Source: Nonomuraea montanisoli (lineage in GTDB: Bacteria > Actinomycetota > Actinomycetes > Streptosporangiales > Streptosporangiaceae). Taken from it: 64,000 bases of DNA. The notes beneath the pieces are model-generated. The model saw nothing but the letters and a program-made list of their open reading frames with translations, was not told where the DNA came from and did no database searches. The translations under genes and the position numbers were made by a program. Positions 20,772-30,422 of this stretch are shown one piece after another (position 1 is the stretch's first letter; the number at the start of each line of letters is the position of its first letter). The stretch is taken from contig NZ_JABWGN010000002.1 in assembly GCF_013363975.1 (NCBI RefSeq), positions 186,001 through 250,000 on the forward strand, read 5' to 3'.

Positions 20772-23120
20772 ATGCGTGAGTCCGGCAGGGCCCAGGCCGC
20801 GGGGCGGGTCGCGGCGCGGGATCTGTTCGAGCGGGTGCGCCTGCGCTATTTCCATCTGCCCCCGGCCGTGCGCCGGGTGATGTACGCCTCGGCGCTGATC
20901 GGCTCCGTCGGTCTCGGCGCGGCCCTCGGGTGGGACCTCGCCCGGACGTTCCTCGTCACCCTGACCCTGCTCGCCTTCGCCGCGCTGACCCTGCGCTTCC
21001 CGCGCGCCGCCGCCACCGCCGTGGTCGTGGCCGCCTGGGTCGTGCTGATGCCGGTGTTCGTGATGCTGTTCCCGGTCGGCTCGCCCGCGCCGACGCTCCT
21101 GCTCGCGCTGGCCGTGCCGGTCGCGGGTGTCGCGCACCTGATCCGCTGGGTGCCGCCGTGGCTGACCGCCCTGCTGGCGCTGCTGCCCGCGGGCCTGCTC
21201 GCCGCCGCGCTCTCCCTGGTCTCCGAGGCCACCGCGGTCTGGGTCGCGTACGGCGTGGCCGCCGCGGTGCTGCTCTACCGCTTCGTGCTGGCCCGCCGCG
21301 CCCGGGCCGAGCTGGCCGGCCAGGAGCAGGAGCAGCTGCGCGTACGGGTGCGCGAGGGCGGCCCCGCGCAGCAGCAGGAGCGGGGGACGGCGCCGCCCAG
21401 CATCTCGGTCGAGGAGGCGCTGGGCGAGCTGGAGAGCATGATCGGCCTGGCCCCGGTCAAGGAGCAGGTGCGCTCCATCGCGGCCTCGATCGAGGCGTCC
21501 CGGCTGCGCGCCGAGGCCGGCTACACGGCCGGCCGGCCGACCCGGCACTTCGTCTTCTCCGGGCCGCCCGGCACCGGCAAGACCAGCGTGGCCCGCACCC
21601 TCGCGAAGATCTTCTACGCGTTCGGCCTGCTCGACACCCCGTACGTGGTCGAGGCGCAGCGGGCCGACCTGGTCGGCGAGTTCCTCGGCGCGACCGCGAT
21701 CAAGACGAACGAGCTGGTCGACCGGGCCCTCGGCGGCGTGCTGTTCATCGACGAGGCGTACAGCCTGGTCAACTCCGCCGACGGGCAGCCCGACCGGTTC
21801 GGCGCCGAGGCCGTGCAGACCCTGCTCAAGCGGGCCGAGGACGACCGCGACCGGCTGATCATCATCCTGGCCGGCTACGAGCAGGAGATGGCCGGCTTCC
21901 TCGCCTCCAACCCCGGCCTGGCCAGCCGGTTCGCCACCCGTGTGCGCTTCCCCAGCTACTCGCCCGGCGAGCTGGCCGAGATCACCGAGCTGCTCCAGCG
22001 GCGCCGGGGCGACACGATGTCCGACGAGACCAGGGCGGCCCTGCTCGGCCTGTTCGAGGACGTCCACCGGAGGGGGCTGGTGGACGAGCTGGGCAACGCC
22101 CGCTTCGCCCGCAGCCTGGTCGAGGCCGCCGCGCAGGCCCGCGACGTGCGGGTGGTGGGCGCGGGCGGCACCCCCTCCACCGAGGACCTCGTCACCACGA
22201 CCACGCCCGACCTGACCAAGGCGTTCAACGAGCTGACCGCCCGCTTCCGCGGCCACGAGGCCACCCCCACGCTGGAGGAGGCGCTGGCCGACCTCGACCG
22301 GATGGCCGGGCTGGCCCCGGTCAAGCGGCAGGTCCACGCGATCGCCGCGCAGCTCCAGGTGGCGCGCATGCGGCAGGAGCGGGGCCTGCCCACGCCGCCG
22401 CAGACCCGCCACTTCGTCTTCGTCGGCCCGCCCGGCACCGGCAAGACCACGGTGGCCCGGGTCGTCGGCCGGGTCTTCGCCGCGCTCGGCCTGCTCGCCC
22501 GGCCCGACGTGGTGGAGGCGCAGCGCGCCGACCTCGTGGGCCAGCACCTCGGCGCGACCGCGATCAAGACGAACGAGCTGGTCGACCGGGCCCTCGGCGG
22601 CGTGCTGTTCATCGACGAGGCGTACAGCCTGGTCAACCCCGGCTACGCGGGCGGCGACGCGTTCGGCGCCGAGGCCGTGCAGACCCTGCTCAAGCGGGCC
22701 GAGGACGACCGCGACCGGCTCGTCATCGTGCTGGCCGGCTACGAGCGCGAGATGGACGCGTTCCTGGCCACCAACCCCGGCCTGGCCAGCCGCTTCAACC
22801 AGCGCGTCGCCTTCCCCAGCTACACGCCGGCCGAGCTGTCGGAGATCGCGGTGCTGCTGGCCGACAAGTCCGGCGACCATTTCGACGAGGCCGCGCTGCG
22901 CGACCTGGACGAGGTCTTCACCTGGGTGTGCGAGGAGCGGCTGATCGACGGGCTCGGCAACGGCCGGTTCGCCCGGTCGCTGTTCGAGCGGGCGGCCATG
23001 CGCCGCGACGTGCGGCTGGCCGCGCTGGCCTCGCAGGGCGCCTCCGCCACCTCGGCCGAGCTGACCACCATCACCAGCGAGGACGTGCGCACCGCCGTCG
23101 ACGAGATCTCGGGCCGTTGA
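20772..23120 (+). CDS. Membrane-anchored tandem AAA ATPase (CbxX/SpoVK/EccA-like)
   Basis: 782 residues from ATG 20772 with GGGGAGG just upstream. Residues 35-180 form five to six membrane helices. Two CbxX/CfqX-type AAA+ modules follow: module 1 Walker A GPPGTGKT (264-271), Walker B LFIDEAYSL (D327, E328); module 2 Walker A GPPGTGKT (552-559), Walker B D615-E616. Both keep the pore-side EAQRADLVG(E/Q)xLGATAIKT stretch and the NPGLASRF arginine-finger region, so both should hydrolyse ATP. EccA of type VII secretion has one such module after a TPR; SpoVK and rubisco activase CbxX have one. A membrane part plus two modules is unusual. The stop codon overlaps the end of a tnpB element, so the native C-terminus may be cut. 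The TPR neighbour could be its partner (inferred). Confidence 0.88.
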   Translation: MRESGRAQAAGRVAARDLFERVRLRYFHLPPAVRRVMYASALIGSVGLGAALGWDLARTFLVTLTLLAFAALTLRFPRAAATAVVVAAWVVLMPVFVMLFPVGSPAPTLLLALAVPVAGVAHLIRWVPPWLTALLALLPAGLLAAALSLVSEATAVWVAYGVAAAVLLYRFVLARRARAELAGQEQEQLRVRVREGGPAQQQERGTAPPSISVEEALGELESMIGLAPVKEQVRSIAASIEASRLRAEAGYTAGRPTRHFVFSGPPGTGKTSVARTLAKIFYAFGLLDTPYVVEAQRADLVGEFLGATAIKTNELVDRALGGVLFIDEAYSLVNSADGQPDRFGAEAVQTLLKRAEDDRDRLIIILAGYEQEMAGFLASNPGLASRFATRVRFPSYSPGELAEITELLQRRRGDTMSDETRAALLGLFEDVHRRGLVDELGNARFARSLVEAAAQARDVRVVGAGGTPSTEDLVTTTTPDLTKAFNELTARFRGHEATPTLEEALADLDRMAGLAPVKRQVHAIAAQLQVARMRQERGLPTPPQTRHFVFVGPPGTGKTTVARVVGRVFAALGLLARPDVVEAQRADLVGQHLGATAIKTNELVDRALGGVLFIDEAYSLVNPGYAGGDAFGAEAVQTLLKRAEDDRDRLVIVLAGYEREMDAFLATNPGLASRFNQRVAFPSYTPAELSEIAVLLADKSGDHFDEAALRDLDEVFTWVCEERLIDGLGNGRFARSLFERAAMRRDVRLAALASQGASATSAELTTITSEDVRTAVDEISGR

Positions 23121-23133
23121 CTTCCTCCCCGCC

Positions 23134-24299
23134 CTAGAGGACTGGGATTCCCCGTGCCACGAGTGCGGCATGCTGCCGCACTCGTGGCCGGAGTGGTTGA
23201 CGATTCACAGACCGCCCAGTGGCGAGGTCTCCACGTCCTGACACGGACTGCCCGCCCGCGTGTTTGATGTTGACGGCGGCGTTCACGTCCGCGTGTACGA
23301 CCAGGCCGCACCCGGTGCACCGGAAGACCGCTTGACTCTCGCGGGACTTCAGGTCCACATGGGCGCAGGCCGAACACATGATGCTCGTGTACGCCGGGTT
23401 CACCTTGATGATCTGAGTACCGGTGGAGCGGGCCGCACTGGTGAGGGCGAGTTCCAGGCCATGCCAGCCCTTGTCGGGTGATGGCCCGGTTCAGGCCCCG
23501 CTTCCGGGTGACACCCCTGCCGGGGGCCTCGGCGGTCCCCCTGGTCGAACGGGTCATGTTCGCAGTCTTCAGGTCTTCCAGCACAATGGTGCCGTAGCGG
23601 GCGCACAAGCTGGCGGCGGTCTGGGCGTTGAAATCCTGGCGGCGCTGACGTACCCGGAACATGATCCGGCCCAGCTTCGCCACGACCTGGCGGCGGCGGT
23701 TGCTGCCCCACCGGGTGCGGGCGAGCTGCTGTTGAAGCCGCCGGTACCGCTGCGATTCGCCGGAGGTGATGTAGGCCCGGTCGTGGAACGCGCCGTCGCT
23801 GGTGGAAGCGGCCACGACCACGCCCCGGTCGATCCCGACCGCAGGACCGGGATGCGCTGCCGGGGCGGCCTGCCCGTCCTCCACCAGGAAACTGATGTAC
23901 CAGTGGCCACCGTCACGTGAGACGGTCGCCGACCGGATGGCGCCGCCCAACGGGCGCGACCAGCGGAACCGGACCCACCCGAACTTGGGGAGTTTCACCT
24001 GCCCCCAGCGGCGGCCCAGCCGCTCCACCGCGATCGCGCTGCCTTGCGGGAACCGGAACGACGGCGTCCAGCGGCGTGCTGAGCGCCAGCGGACCTTCCA
24101 CGCCCCGTGCCGCGCGCACGCCGTATCAAGATCCTTCAAGGTCTGCTGGAGGACCTGAGAGGGTGCGTCAGCCAGCCAGGCGAACTCGGTCTTGGCCTGT
24201 GCCAGTCCATACGCTGCGGCAAGTCCCACCGACCTGTTCGGCGTAGGCCTCCTGGTCGGCGGTGAGGTGCAGCCGGTAGCGGCGTCCCGTCAGCACCAT
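23134..24299 (-). pseudogene. tnpB: Broken tnpB (RNA-guided nuclease of IS605-type elements)
   Basis: Intact copies encode an RNA-guided RuvC-like nuclease. The frame opens at ATG 24299 (GGAGGGGG upstream) as MVLTGRRYRLHLTADQEAYA through TCRSVW, then about 20-25 residues are missing and the frame changes near 24205; AAYGLAQAKTEFAWLADAPSQVLQQ continues. A second lesion is one extra C in a CCC run (plus-strand 23476-23478): the frame changes after NRAIT, and only the other frame gives KGWHGLELALTSAARSTGTQ and the Cys knuckles CSACAH ... CTGCG. Catalytic residues are still readable: RuvC D in GIDRGV, E in VLEDLK and D in VHADVN, but split over three frames. No functional protein is expected. Confidence 0.85.
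23157..23187. repeat. 14-bp perfect hairpin near the element right end
   Basis: Arms CCACGAGTGCGGCA and TGCCGCACTCGTGG flank a 3-base loop. It falls in the region that forms the 3' part of the guide RNA in TnpB elements and, on the plus strand, could end AAA-gene transcription. Confidence 0.7.
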
Positions 24300-24345
24300 G
24301 CACCCCCTCCAGCATGCTTGTCGAACACCCTATCGGCGGTCTCAT

Positions 24346-24545
24346 TGATCACAAGGTGGAATGCCGGCGTGGAGGCACATGGAAACCGCGCTGCATGTCC
24401 ATCCGGTCTTCGTCACCGGGTGCCGGCGTGGTGGTCGCCTTCGACAGTGCGGTAAACCCCGGGGGGCGGGCCCCGCGCGTCCTGGCCCCCTCCCCGTCGC
24501 ATGGTGTAGCAATATGACTACGCATCGTGCGCGGGAGGGGGGAGG
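24346..24545. other. 200-bp gap upstream of the ABC operon
   Basis: No gene is seen. The stretch AGCAATATGACTACG (24508-24522) is a local AT-rich patch and a plausible promoter for the permease gene, whose ATG 24546 is preceded by GGGAGGGGGGAGG. Confidence 0.35.
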
Positions 24546-25529
24546 ATGGCGGGGTTCCTGGCCCGCAGGCTGCTCAACTACCTCGTGCTCGTCGCCGTCG
24601 CCGCGAGCCTGGCGTACATGCTCGCCGCCACGGCCCTCGACCCGCGCTCCAACTACGCCGACCGCACGCCCAAGCCGCCGCCGGCGGTCATCGACGCCCA
24701 GCTCACCGCGCTCAACCTGAACGACCAGGTCCCGCTGCTGGAGCGCTACGCCGTCTGGGCGGGCGGGGTGCTGCACGGCGACCTCGGCAAGAGCGTGACC
24801 GGCTCGCCGGTCAACGACGACATCGCCCGGCGCGCCGGGGTCACCTTCCGGCTGGTGGTGCTCGGCATGATCGTGGGCAGCGTCGGCGGGGTGCTGCTCG
24901 GCGCCCTGGCCGCGGTCCGGCAGTACGGGTGGTTCGACCGCGTCTCGACGGCCCTGTCCTTCGCGGTGCTCGCGGTGCCCGTGGTCGTGCTGGCCAACAT
25001 GCTCATCCTGTTCGCCACCTGGCTCAACGACCGGCTCGGCACCCAGGTCTTCCTGGTCAGCGGCGAGTACACCGGCGGCCTCGACACCGGCTTCTGGGGC
25101 AGCGTGCTCGACCGGATCCAGCACCTCGTCCTGCCGACCGCCTCGCTGTCGCTCGCGCTGGTCGCGGTCTTCAGCCGCTACCAGCGCAACATGATGCTCG
25201 ACGTGCTCGGCGCCGACTTCGTCCGCACCGCGCGGGCCAAGGGCCTGAGCCGGCGCGCCGCCCTGACCCGCCACGCGCTGCGCACCGCGCTGGTGCCGGT
25301 CATGACGTACTTCGCGTTCACGTTCGGGGCGCTGCTGACCGGCGCCACGTTCACCGAGAAGATCTTCGGCTGGCACGGGCTCGGCGAGCAGCTCATCAAC
25401 TCCATCTTCACCAACGACGTCAACACCGTGGCGGCCATCGCGCTCCTCGCGGCCGTGGCCGTGCTGTGCGCCTCGCTGGCCTCGGACCTGCTGCACGCCG
25501 CGCTCGACCCGCGGGTGAGGGCGGGATGA
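24546..25529 (+). CDS. ABC peptide transporter permease (DppB/OppB type)
   Basis: 327 residues, six membrane helices with the first at residues 8-30. A periplasmic-side loop (LDPRSNYADRTPKPP) is followed by the transmembrane domain; the EAA loop reads FVRTARAKGLSRRAALTRHALRTALVP, which docks the ATPase. The closing part LLTGATFTEKIFGWHGLGEQLINSIFTNDVN is characteristic of DppB/OppB. It opens a four-gene operon; its TGA overlaps the next ATG (ATGA at 25526-25529), indicating translational coupling. Confidence 0.92.
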   Translation: MAGFLARRLLNYLVLVAVAASLAYMLAATALDPRSNYADRTPKPPPAVIDAQLTALNLNDQVPLLERYAVWAGGVLHGDLGKSVTGSPVNDDIARRAGVTFRLVVLGMIVGSVGGVLLGALAAVRQYGWFDRVSTALSFAVLAVPVVVLANMLILFATWLNDRLGTQVFLVSGEYTGGLDTGFWGSVLDRIQHLVLPTASLSLALVAVFSRYQRNMMLDVLGADFVRTARAKGLSRRAALTRHALRTALVPVMTYFAFTFGALLTGATFTEKIFGWHGLGEQLINSIFTNDVNTVAAIALLAAVAVLCASLASDLLHAALDPRVRAG

Positions 25530-26446
25530 CGCTCCCCGAGGAGGAGGTGGCCGAGGAGCTGACCCCCGGCGTCCCCGGGCGGGGGCCGCGCCGGGCGCCG
25601 TCGCGCGGCCGGGTCGTCGTGCGGCGGTTCCTGGGCTCGCGGCAGGGGGCGGCCGGGCTCGCGGTGCTCGTGGTGATGTTCCTGCTGGCCTTCGCCGGGC
25701 CGCTGCTCAGCCCGTGGTCGTACACCGACCGCGACTTCACCGCCTTCCTCCAGCCGCCCTCGGCGAGCCACTGGTTCGGCACCCTGCAGACCGGCGCCGA
25801 CGTCTACGCCGTGACGCTGCGCGGCATGCAGAAGTCGCTGATCGTGGGGCTGCTCGCGGCCCTGGTCTCCACCGCGCTGGCCGCGCTCGTCGGCGCCTTC
25901 GCCGGGTACTTCCCGGGCTGGGCCGACCGGACGCTGACCTGGCTGACCGACCTGCTGCTGGTGCTGCCCGCGTTCCTCATCCTGGCGATCATGTCGCCGG
26001 TGTTCGGCGAGGGGACGTGGGCGCTGTTCGTGCTCATGCTGGCGCTGTTCCTCTGGATGGTCACCTCCAAGATCGTCCGCAGCATGACGGTCTCGCTGAA
26101 GCGGCGGGAGTTCATCCAGGCCGCCCGGTTCATGGGCGTCCGTCCGGTGACGATCATCTTCCGGCACGTGCTGCCCAACCTGTCGTCGCTGCTCATCGTG
26201 GACGCCACGCTCAACGTCAGCGCCGCCATCCTCACCGAGACCTCCCTGTCCTACTTCGGTTTCGGTATCCAGCCGCCCGACGTGTCGTTCGGCACGCTCA
26301 TCGCCGACGGCTCCAAGACGGCCGTGTACGCGCCGTGGACGTTCTGGTTCGTCGCCGGGCTCCTCGTCGTCACCGTGCTGGCCGTCAACCTCGTCGGCGA
26401 CGCCCTGCGCGACGCGTTCGACCCGACATCCACGAGGCCGCGATGA
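25526..26446 (+). CDS. ABC peptide transporter permease (DppC/OppC type)
   Basis: 306 residues. The N-terminal 45 residues are soluble (EEEVAEELTPG, Arg-rich). The first helix GAAGLAVLVVMFLLAFAGPLL is followed by the DppC signature HWFGTLQTGADVYAVTLRGMQKSL (usually HxxGTDxxGRD). The EAA loop is RREFIQAARFMGVRPVTIIFRHVLPN, then SYFGFGIQPPDVSFGTLI. It pairs with the preceding permease to form the channel. Its last codons lie in the first copy of a 26-bp repeat and its stop is part of an ATGA. Confidence 0.92.
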   Translation: MTLPEEEVAEELTPGVPGRGPRRAPSRGRVVVRRFLGSRQGAAGLAVLVVMFLLAFAGPLLSPWSYTDRDFTAFLQPPSASHWFGTLQTGADVYAVTLRGMQKSLIVGLLAALVSTALAALVGAFAGYFPGWADRTLTWLTDLLLVLPAFLILAIMSPVFGEGTWALFVLMLALFLWMVTSKIVRSMTVSLKRREFIQAARFMGVRPVTIIFRHVLPNLSSLLIVDATLNVSAAILTETSLSYFGFGIQPPDVSFGTLIADGSKTAVYAPWTFWFVAGLLVVTVLAVNLVGDALRDAFDPTSTRPR

Positions 26447-26498
26447 CGCCCACCTCCACGAGGCCGCGATGAGACCCGCCACCACGAGGCCGCGATGA
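26430..26498 (+). repeat. 26-bp tandem triplication creating two 9-codon mini-cistrons
   Basis: CCACGAGGCCGCGATGA occurs at 26430-26446, 26456-26472 and 26482-26498 with an exact 26-bp period. Each copy carries ATGA. The first ATG (26443) opens MTPTSTRPR and ends at TGA 26470-26472 of copy 2; the second ATG (26469) opens MRPATTRPR and ends at TGA 26496-26498 of copy 3, whose ATG (26495) starts the ATPase. So each stop overlaps the next start. Confidence 0.9.
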
Positions 26499-28648
26499 CA
26501 CCCGCCACCACGCCCGAGACCGCCCCGGCGCACGCCCCCGCGTCGGCGCCCGTGCTCGACGTCCGCGACCTCGACGTCTCCTTCGGCGACGTGCCGGCCG
26601 TGCGCGGCGTGTCCTTCGAGGTGCGGCCGGGCGAGGTGCTCGGCGTCGTCGGCGAATCCGGGTCCGGCAAGTCGGTCACCGCGTCGGCGATCATGGGCCT
26701 GCTGCCGTCCTCGGCCCGCGTGTCCGGCTCGGTGCGGCTGCACGGCCGGGAGCTCGTCGGCGCCCGTGACAAGGAGCTGAACGCGCTGCGCGGCCGGGCC
26801 ATGTCGATGGTCTTCCAGGACCCGCTGTCCGCCCTCACCCCCGTCTACCGGGTCGGCGACCAGATCGCCGAGGCCGTGCGGGTCCACCAGCGGGTCACCA
26901 AGGAGCAGGCCCTGGTCAAGGCCGTCTCGCTGCTCGACCTGGTCGGCATCCCGCACCCGGCGGAGCGGGCGCTGGCCTTCCCGCACGAGTTCTCCGGCGG
27001 CATGCGGCAGCGCGCGATGATCGCGATGGCCATCGCCAACGACCCCGACCTCGTCATCTGCGACGAGCCGACGACCGCGCTCGACGTCACCATCCAGGCC
27101 CAGGTGCTGGAGGTGCTGAAGAAGGCGCGCGACGAGACGGGCGCCGCCATCATCATGATCACCCACGATCTGGGGGTGGTCGCCGGGCTCGCCGACCGGG
27201 TACTCGTCATGTACGCGGGTAGGCCGGTCGAGGTGGGGACCGTGGACGACGTCTACTACCGGCCCCGCATGCCGTACACGGTGGGGCTGCTGCGCTCGAT
27301 CCCGCGGGTGGACCGGGGCGCTCAACGCAGGCTGGAACCCATCGAGGGCTCGCCGCCCTCGCCCGCCGCGCTGCCGCCGGGCTGCCCGTTCGCGCCGCGC
27401 TGCCCGCTGCACGTCGCCGCCTGCGACGAGGCCGAGCCGCCGCTGTTCGAGACCGGCCCCGGCCATCTGGCCGCCTGCATCCGGTGGGAGGACGAGGCCG
27501 CCTCCGAGGCCGAGGCGGCGGAGGCGGAGGAGGCCGAGAAGGAAACCCAGGCTCCCGCGGAGGCCGAGGAGGCGCGGGAGGCCGAGAGGGCGGTGGAGGC
27601 CGCCGTCCCGAGGGGCGAGCCGGTGCTGCGGGTGGAGGGCCTGGTCAAGGACTATCCGCTGCTGCGCGGCGCGGTCTTCAAACGCCGCGTCGGCACCGTC
27701 CACGCCGTGGCCGGGATCAGCTTCGCGATCCGCGAGGGCGAGACGCTCGGGCTGGTCGGCGAGTCGGGCTGCGGCAAGACCACGACGCTGCTGGAGATCC
27801 TGGAGCTGGCCAGGCCGCAACGGGGACGCGTCGTCGTCTTCGGCCACGACACCGCCCGGCTCGGCCCCGCAGAGCGCATGGCGATCAGGCGCGACATGCA
27901 GGTCGTCTTCCAGGACCCGCTGGCCTCGCTCGACCCGCGGATGACCGTCCACGACGTCGTGGCCGAGCCGCTGCGCACCCACGGGCTCGGCGACTCCGGC
28001 CGCCGCGTCGCCGAGCTGCTCACGCTCGTCGGCCTGGCGCCGGAGCACGCCGAGCGCTACCCGCAGGACTTCTCGGGCGGCCAGCGGCAGCGCATCGGCA
28101 TCGCCCGGGCCCTGGCGCTGGAGCCCCGGCTGCTCGTGCTCGACGAGCCGGTCTCGGCGCTCGACGTGTCCATCCAGGCCGGCGTCATCAACCTGCTCGC
28201 CTCGCTGAAGGTCAGGCTCGGCCTGTCGTACCTGTTCGTGGCGCACGACCTGGCCGTGGTCCGGCACATCGCCGACCGGGTCGCCGTCATGTACCTCGGC
28301 AGGATCGCCGAGATCGGCGCCGTGGACGCCGTCTACGACGCCCCCGCACACCCGTACACCCAGGCATTGCTGTCCGCCATCCCGCTGCCCGACCCCGCCC
28401 GCGAGCGCTCGCGCAGGCGGATCCTCCTGGAGGGCGATCTCCCGAGCCCGGCGCATCCGCCGTCGGGCTGCCGCTTCCGCACCCGATGCCCGAAGTTCCG
28501 CACGGTGCTGACCGAGGACGAGCGCGTCCTGTGCGTCGAGGCCGAGCCCGATGTGCTGCCGGTCGGCGAGCCCGCCGGCGACCAGGGCGCGGCCTGCCAT
28601 TACGCGGAGCAGCTCGACGTCGTCCAACCCAGGAGGAACTCCCGATGA
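26495..28648 (+). CDS. Fused double ATPase of the peptide ABC transporter (DppD-DppF type)
   Basis: 717 residues; drives uptake together with the two permeases. First ABC domain: Walker A GESGSGKS (53-60), signature [12 protein letters not shown], Walker [13 protein letters not shown]. Second: Walker A GESGCGKT (422-429), signature [12 protein letters not shown], Walker [13 protein letters not shown]. Each is followed by the Cys-containing oligopeptide-ABC C-terminal motif ([17 protein letters not shown] and [13 protein letters not shown]). The linker at about 330-370 is a run of Glu/Ala ([11 protein letters not shown]). In most bacteria DppD and DppF are separate; actinobacterial fusions are common. 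The stop overlaps the next start (ATGA, 28645-28648). Confidence 0.93.
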   Translation: MTPATTPETAPAHAPASAPVLDVRDLDVSFGDVPAVRGVSFEVRPGEVLGVVGESGSGKSVTASAIMGLLPSSARVSGSVRLHGRELVGARDKELNALRGRAMSMVFQDPLSALTPVYRVGDQIAEAVRVHQRVTKEQALVKAVSLLDLVGIPHPAERALAFPHEFSGGMRQRAMIAMAIANDPDLVICDEPTTALDVTIQAQVLEVLKKARDETGAAIIMITHDLGVVAGLADRVLVMYAGRPVEVGTVDDVYYRPRMPYTVGLLRSIPRVDRGAQRRLEPIEGSPPSPAALPPGCPFAPRCPLHVAACDEAEPPLFETGPGHLAACIRWEDEAASEAEAAEAEEAEKETQAPAEAEEAREAERAVEAAVPRGEPVLRVEGLVKDYPLLRGAVFKRRVGTVHAVAGISFAIREGETLGLVGESGCGKTTTLLEILELARPQRGRVVVFGHDTARLGPAERMAIRRDMQVVFQDPLASLDPRMTVHDVVAEPLRTHGLGDSGRRVAELLTLVGLAPEHAERYPQDFSGGQRQRIGIARALALEPRLLVLDEPVSALDVSIQAGVINLLASLKVRLGLSYLFVAHDLAVVRHIADRVAVMYLGRIAEIGAVDAVYDAPAHPYTQALLSAIPLPDPARERSRRRILLEGDLPSPAHPPSGCRFRTRCPKFRTVLTEDERVLCVEAEPDVLPVGEPAGDQGAACHYAEQLDVVQPRRNSR

Positions 28649-30357
28649 AGGCACACGCAGCCCGGATCGCGGCCCGCACGGCCGTCGCCGTGGCCGTCGC
28701 CCTGTCCGTCCCGGCGGCGCTCACCGGCTGCGGCGGGCAACAGGGCGCCGGAGGCGGCCCCGGCGACGAGACCGCCCGGTCCGTCAAGGCGTACGACATC
28801 AACCCGCAGCCGCGCGAGAAGGTCAAGGACGGCGGCACGCTGCGCTGGGGCGTCAACGAGTTCCCCGCCCAGTGGAACCGCAACCACGTCGACGGCAACC
28901 TCGCCGTCGCCGCCGTGATCAGCAACGCGCTGCTGCCCGCGCCGTTCCTGTCCGACGAGAAGGCGGTGATCAGGCCCAACCCCGACTACGTCCTCGACGC
29001 GAAGCTCACCGCACGGGAGCCCAAGCAGGTCGTCACCTACCGGCTCAACCCCAAGGCCCGCTGGTCCGACGGCAAGCCCATCACGTGGGCCGACTACGAG
29101 GCCCAGTGGCAGGCGCTCAACGGCAAGGACCCGCGCTACCGCATCGTCTCGGCCACCGGCTACCAGGACATCCAGAAGGTCGTCCGGGGCCGCGACGACC
29201 ACGAGGTGGTGGTGACCTTCGCCCGGCCGTTCGGCGACTGGCAGTCGCTGTTCGGGCCGCTGCTGCCCGCCTCCGCCAACCGCACGCCCGACGCGTTCAA
29301 CAACGCGTGGCTGAACAACATCCCCGTGACCGCGGGCCCGTTCCGGCTCAAGGGCTTCGACCAGACCGCCAAGACCATCACGCTCGTCCGCGACGAGCAG
29401 TGGTGGGGGCAGCGCGCCAAGCTCGATCAGATCGTCTACCGCGCCTCCGAGCAGGACGCCCTGATCGGCGCGTTCGGCAATGGCGAGCTGGACGTCGCCG
29501 ACATCGGCCCCTCCGCGCCGGACTACGCCCGCGCCCGCACCACCCGCGACGCCCAGGTGCGCCAGGCGGCCGGCCCCGACTTCCGCCACATCACCTTCAA
29601 CGGCTCCAGCGACCTGCTGCGCGACCAGCGGGTCCGCCAGGCCGTCCAGCTCGGCGTCAACCGGCAGGCCATCGCCCAGTCCGACCTGCAGGGGCTCGAC
29701 TGGCCGATCACGCCGCTCGGCAACCACTTCTTCATGAACACCCAGGAGGGCTACCAGGACAACGCCGGCGCGCTCGGCGCCTACGACCCGGCGCGCGCCA
29801 AGCAGCTCCTCGACCAGGCCGGCTGGAAGGTCGCCGGCGCGGTCCGGCAGAAGGACGGCAGGCCGCTGGCGCTGCGCTTCGTCGTGCCCTCGGGCGTGCA
29901 GGTCAGCAAGTCGGAGGCGGAGCTGGTGCAGAGCATGCTGAGCCAGATCGGGGTGCAGGTCTCCATCCAGGCCGTGCCGAGCGACGACTTCTTCACCAAG
30001 TACGTCATCCCCGGCAACTTCGACCTGACGGCGTTCGCCTACATCGGCACCCCGTTCCCGGTGTCGAGCAGCTACGGCATCTACGCGAACGCGCCGGACG
30101 GCAAGACGTGGAACGCCAACTTCGGGCGCACCGGGTCGCAGGCCATCGACGACGCCATGAACAAGGCGAGCCAGAGCCTCGACCCCGCCAAGGCCCGGGT
30201 CGCCACCAACGAGGCCGACCGGCTCATCTGGCAGGAGGTCAACGTCCTGCCGCTCTACCAGCGCCCGCAGAACGTCGCCGTGCGGTCGTCCCTGGCCAAC
30301 GTGGGCGCCCGCGGCTTCTACGACCTGCGCTACGAGAACATCGGCTTCACCCCCTGA
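28645..30357 (+). CDS. Peptide ABC transporter substrate-binding lipoprotein (family 5)
   Basis: 570 residues. The signal sequence ends in the lipobox LTGC, so C29 is lipidated and the protein is anchored outside the membrane. The SBP_bac_5 fold follows: [46 protein letters not shown], then [18 protein letters not shown] and [16 protein letters not shown]. It captures oligopeptides or related ligands and delivers them to the permeases. Start ATG 28645 follows AGGAGG. Last gene of the operon. Confidence 0.92.
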   Translation: MKAHAARIAARTAVAVAVALSVPAALTGCGGQQGAGGGPGDETARSVKAYDINPQPREKVKDGGTLRWGVNEFPAQWNRNHVDGNLAVAAVISNALLPAPFLSDEKAVIRPNPDYVLDAKLTAREPKQVVTYRLNPKARWSDGKPITWADYEAQWQALNGKDPRYRIVSATGYQDIQKVVRGRDDHEVVVTFARPFGDWQSLFGPLLPASANRTPDAFNNAWLNNIPVTAGPFRLKGFDQTAKTITLVRDEQWWGQRAKLDQIVYRASEQDALIGAFGNGELDVADIGPSAPDYARARTTRDAQVRQAAGPDFRHITFNGSSDLLRDQRVRQAVQLGVNRQAIAQSDLQGLDWPITPLGNHFFMNTQEGYQDNAGALGAYDPARAKQLLDQAGWKVAGAVRQKDGRPLALRFVVPSGVQVSKSEAELVQSMLSQIGVQVSIQAVPSDDFFTKYVIPGNFDLTAFAYIGTPFPVSSSYGIYANAPDGKTWNANFGRTGSQAIDDAMNKASQSLDPAKARVATNEADRLIWQEVNVLPLYQRPQNVAVRSSLANVGARGFYDLRYENIGFTP

Positions 30358-30410
30358 TCCGGCCGGTCCGGCGATCGTGCCAGGGGGAGGGATCTGTCGG
30401 TGGCCTCCGG

Positions 30411-30416
30411 TAGAAC
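30411..30416 (+). promoter_or_regulatory. -10-like element for a leaderless transcript
   Basis: TAGAAC ends six bases before GTG 30423, with only GGGGAC between. Confidence 0.4.
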
Positions 30417-30422
30417 GGGGAC

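Larger units (their letters stand above)
23117..24345 (-). mobile_element. IS605/IS1341-type element carrying a decayed tnpB, no tnpA
   Basis: The right end reads, on the minus strand, CAGTCCTCTAGGGCGGGG then AGGAAGTCAA, the common terminal motif of actinobacterial IS605-type elements, ending at about 23117 against the AAA gene. The left end is near 24300-24345 upstream of the tnpB start but cannot be fixed from sequence. No Y1 transposase is present, so the element would need a helper; its tnpB is frameshifted. A 14-bp hairpin lies at 23157-23187. Confidence 0.65.

Noticed and set aside
20772..23120. Type VII secretion locus because of EccA-like modules.
   Set aside because: No EccB, EccC, EccD, EccE, mycosin or WXG100 genes are near.
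24546..30357. Idea that the peptide ABC operon belongs to an antibiotic cluster.
   Set aside because: No synthase, regulator or tailoring gene is near; the operon looks like ordinary nutrient uptake.
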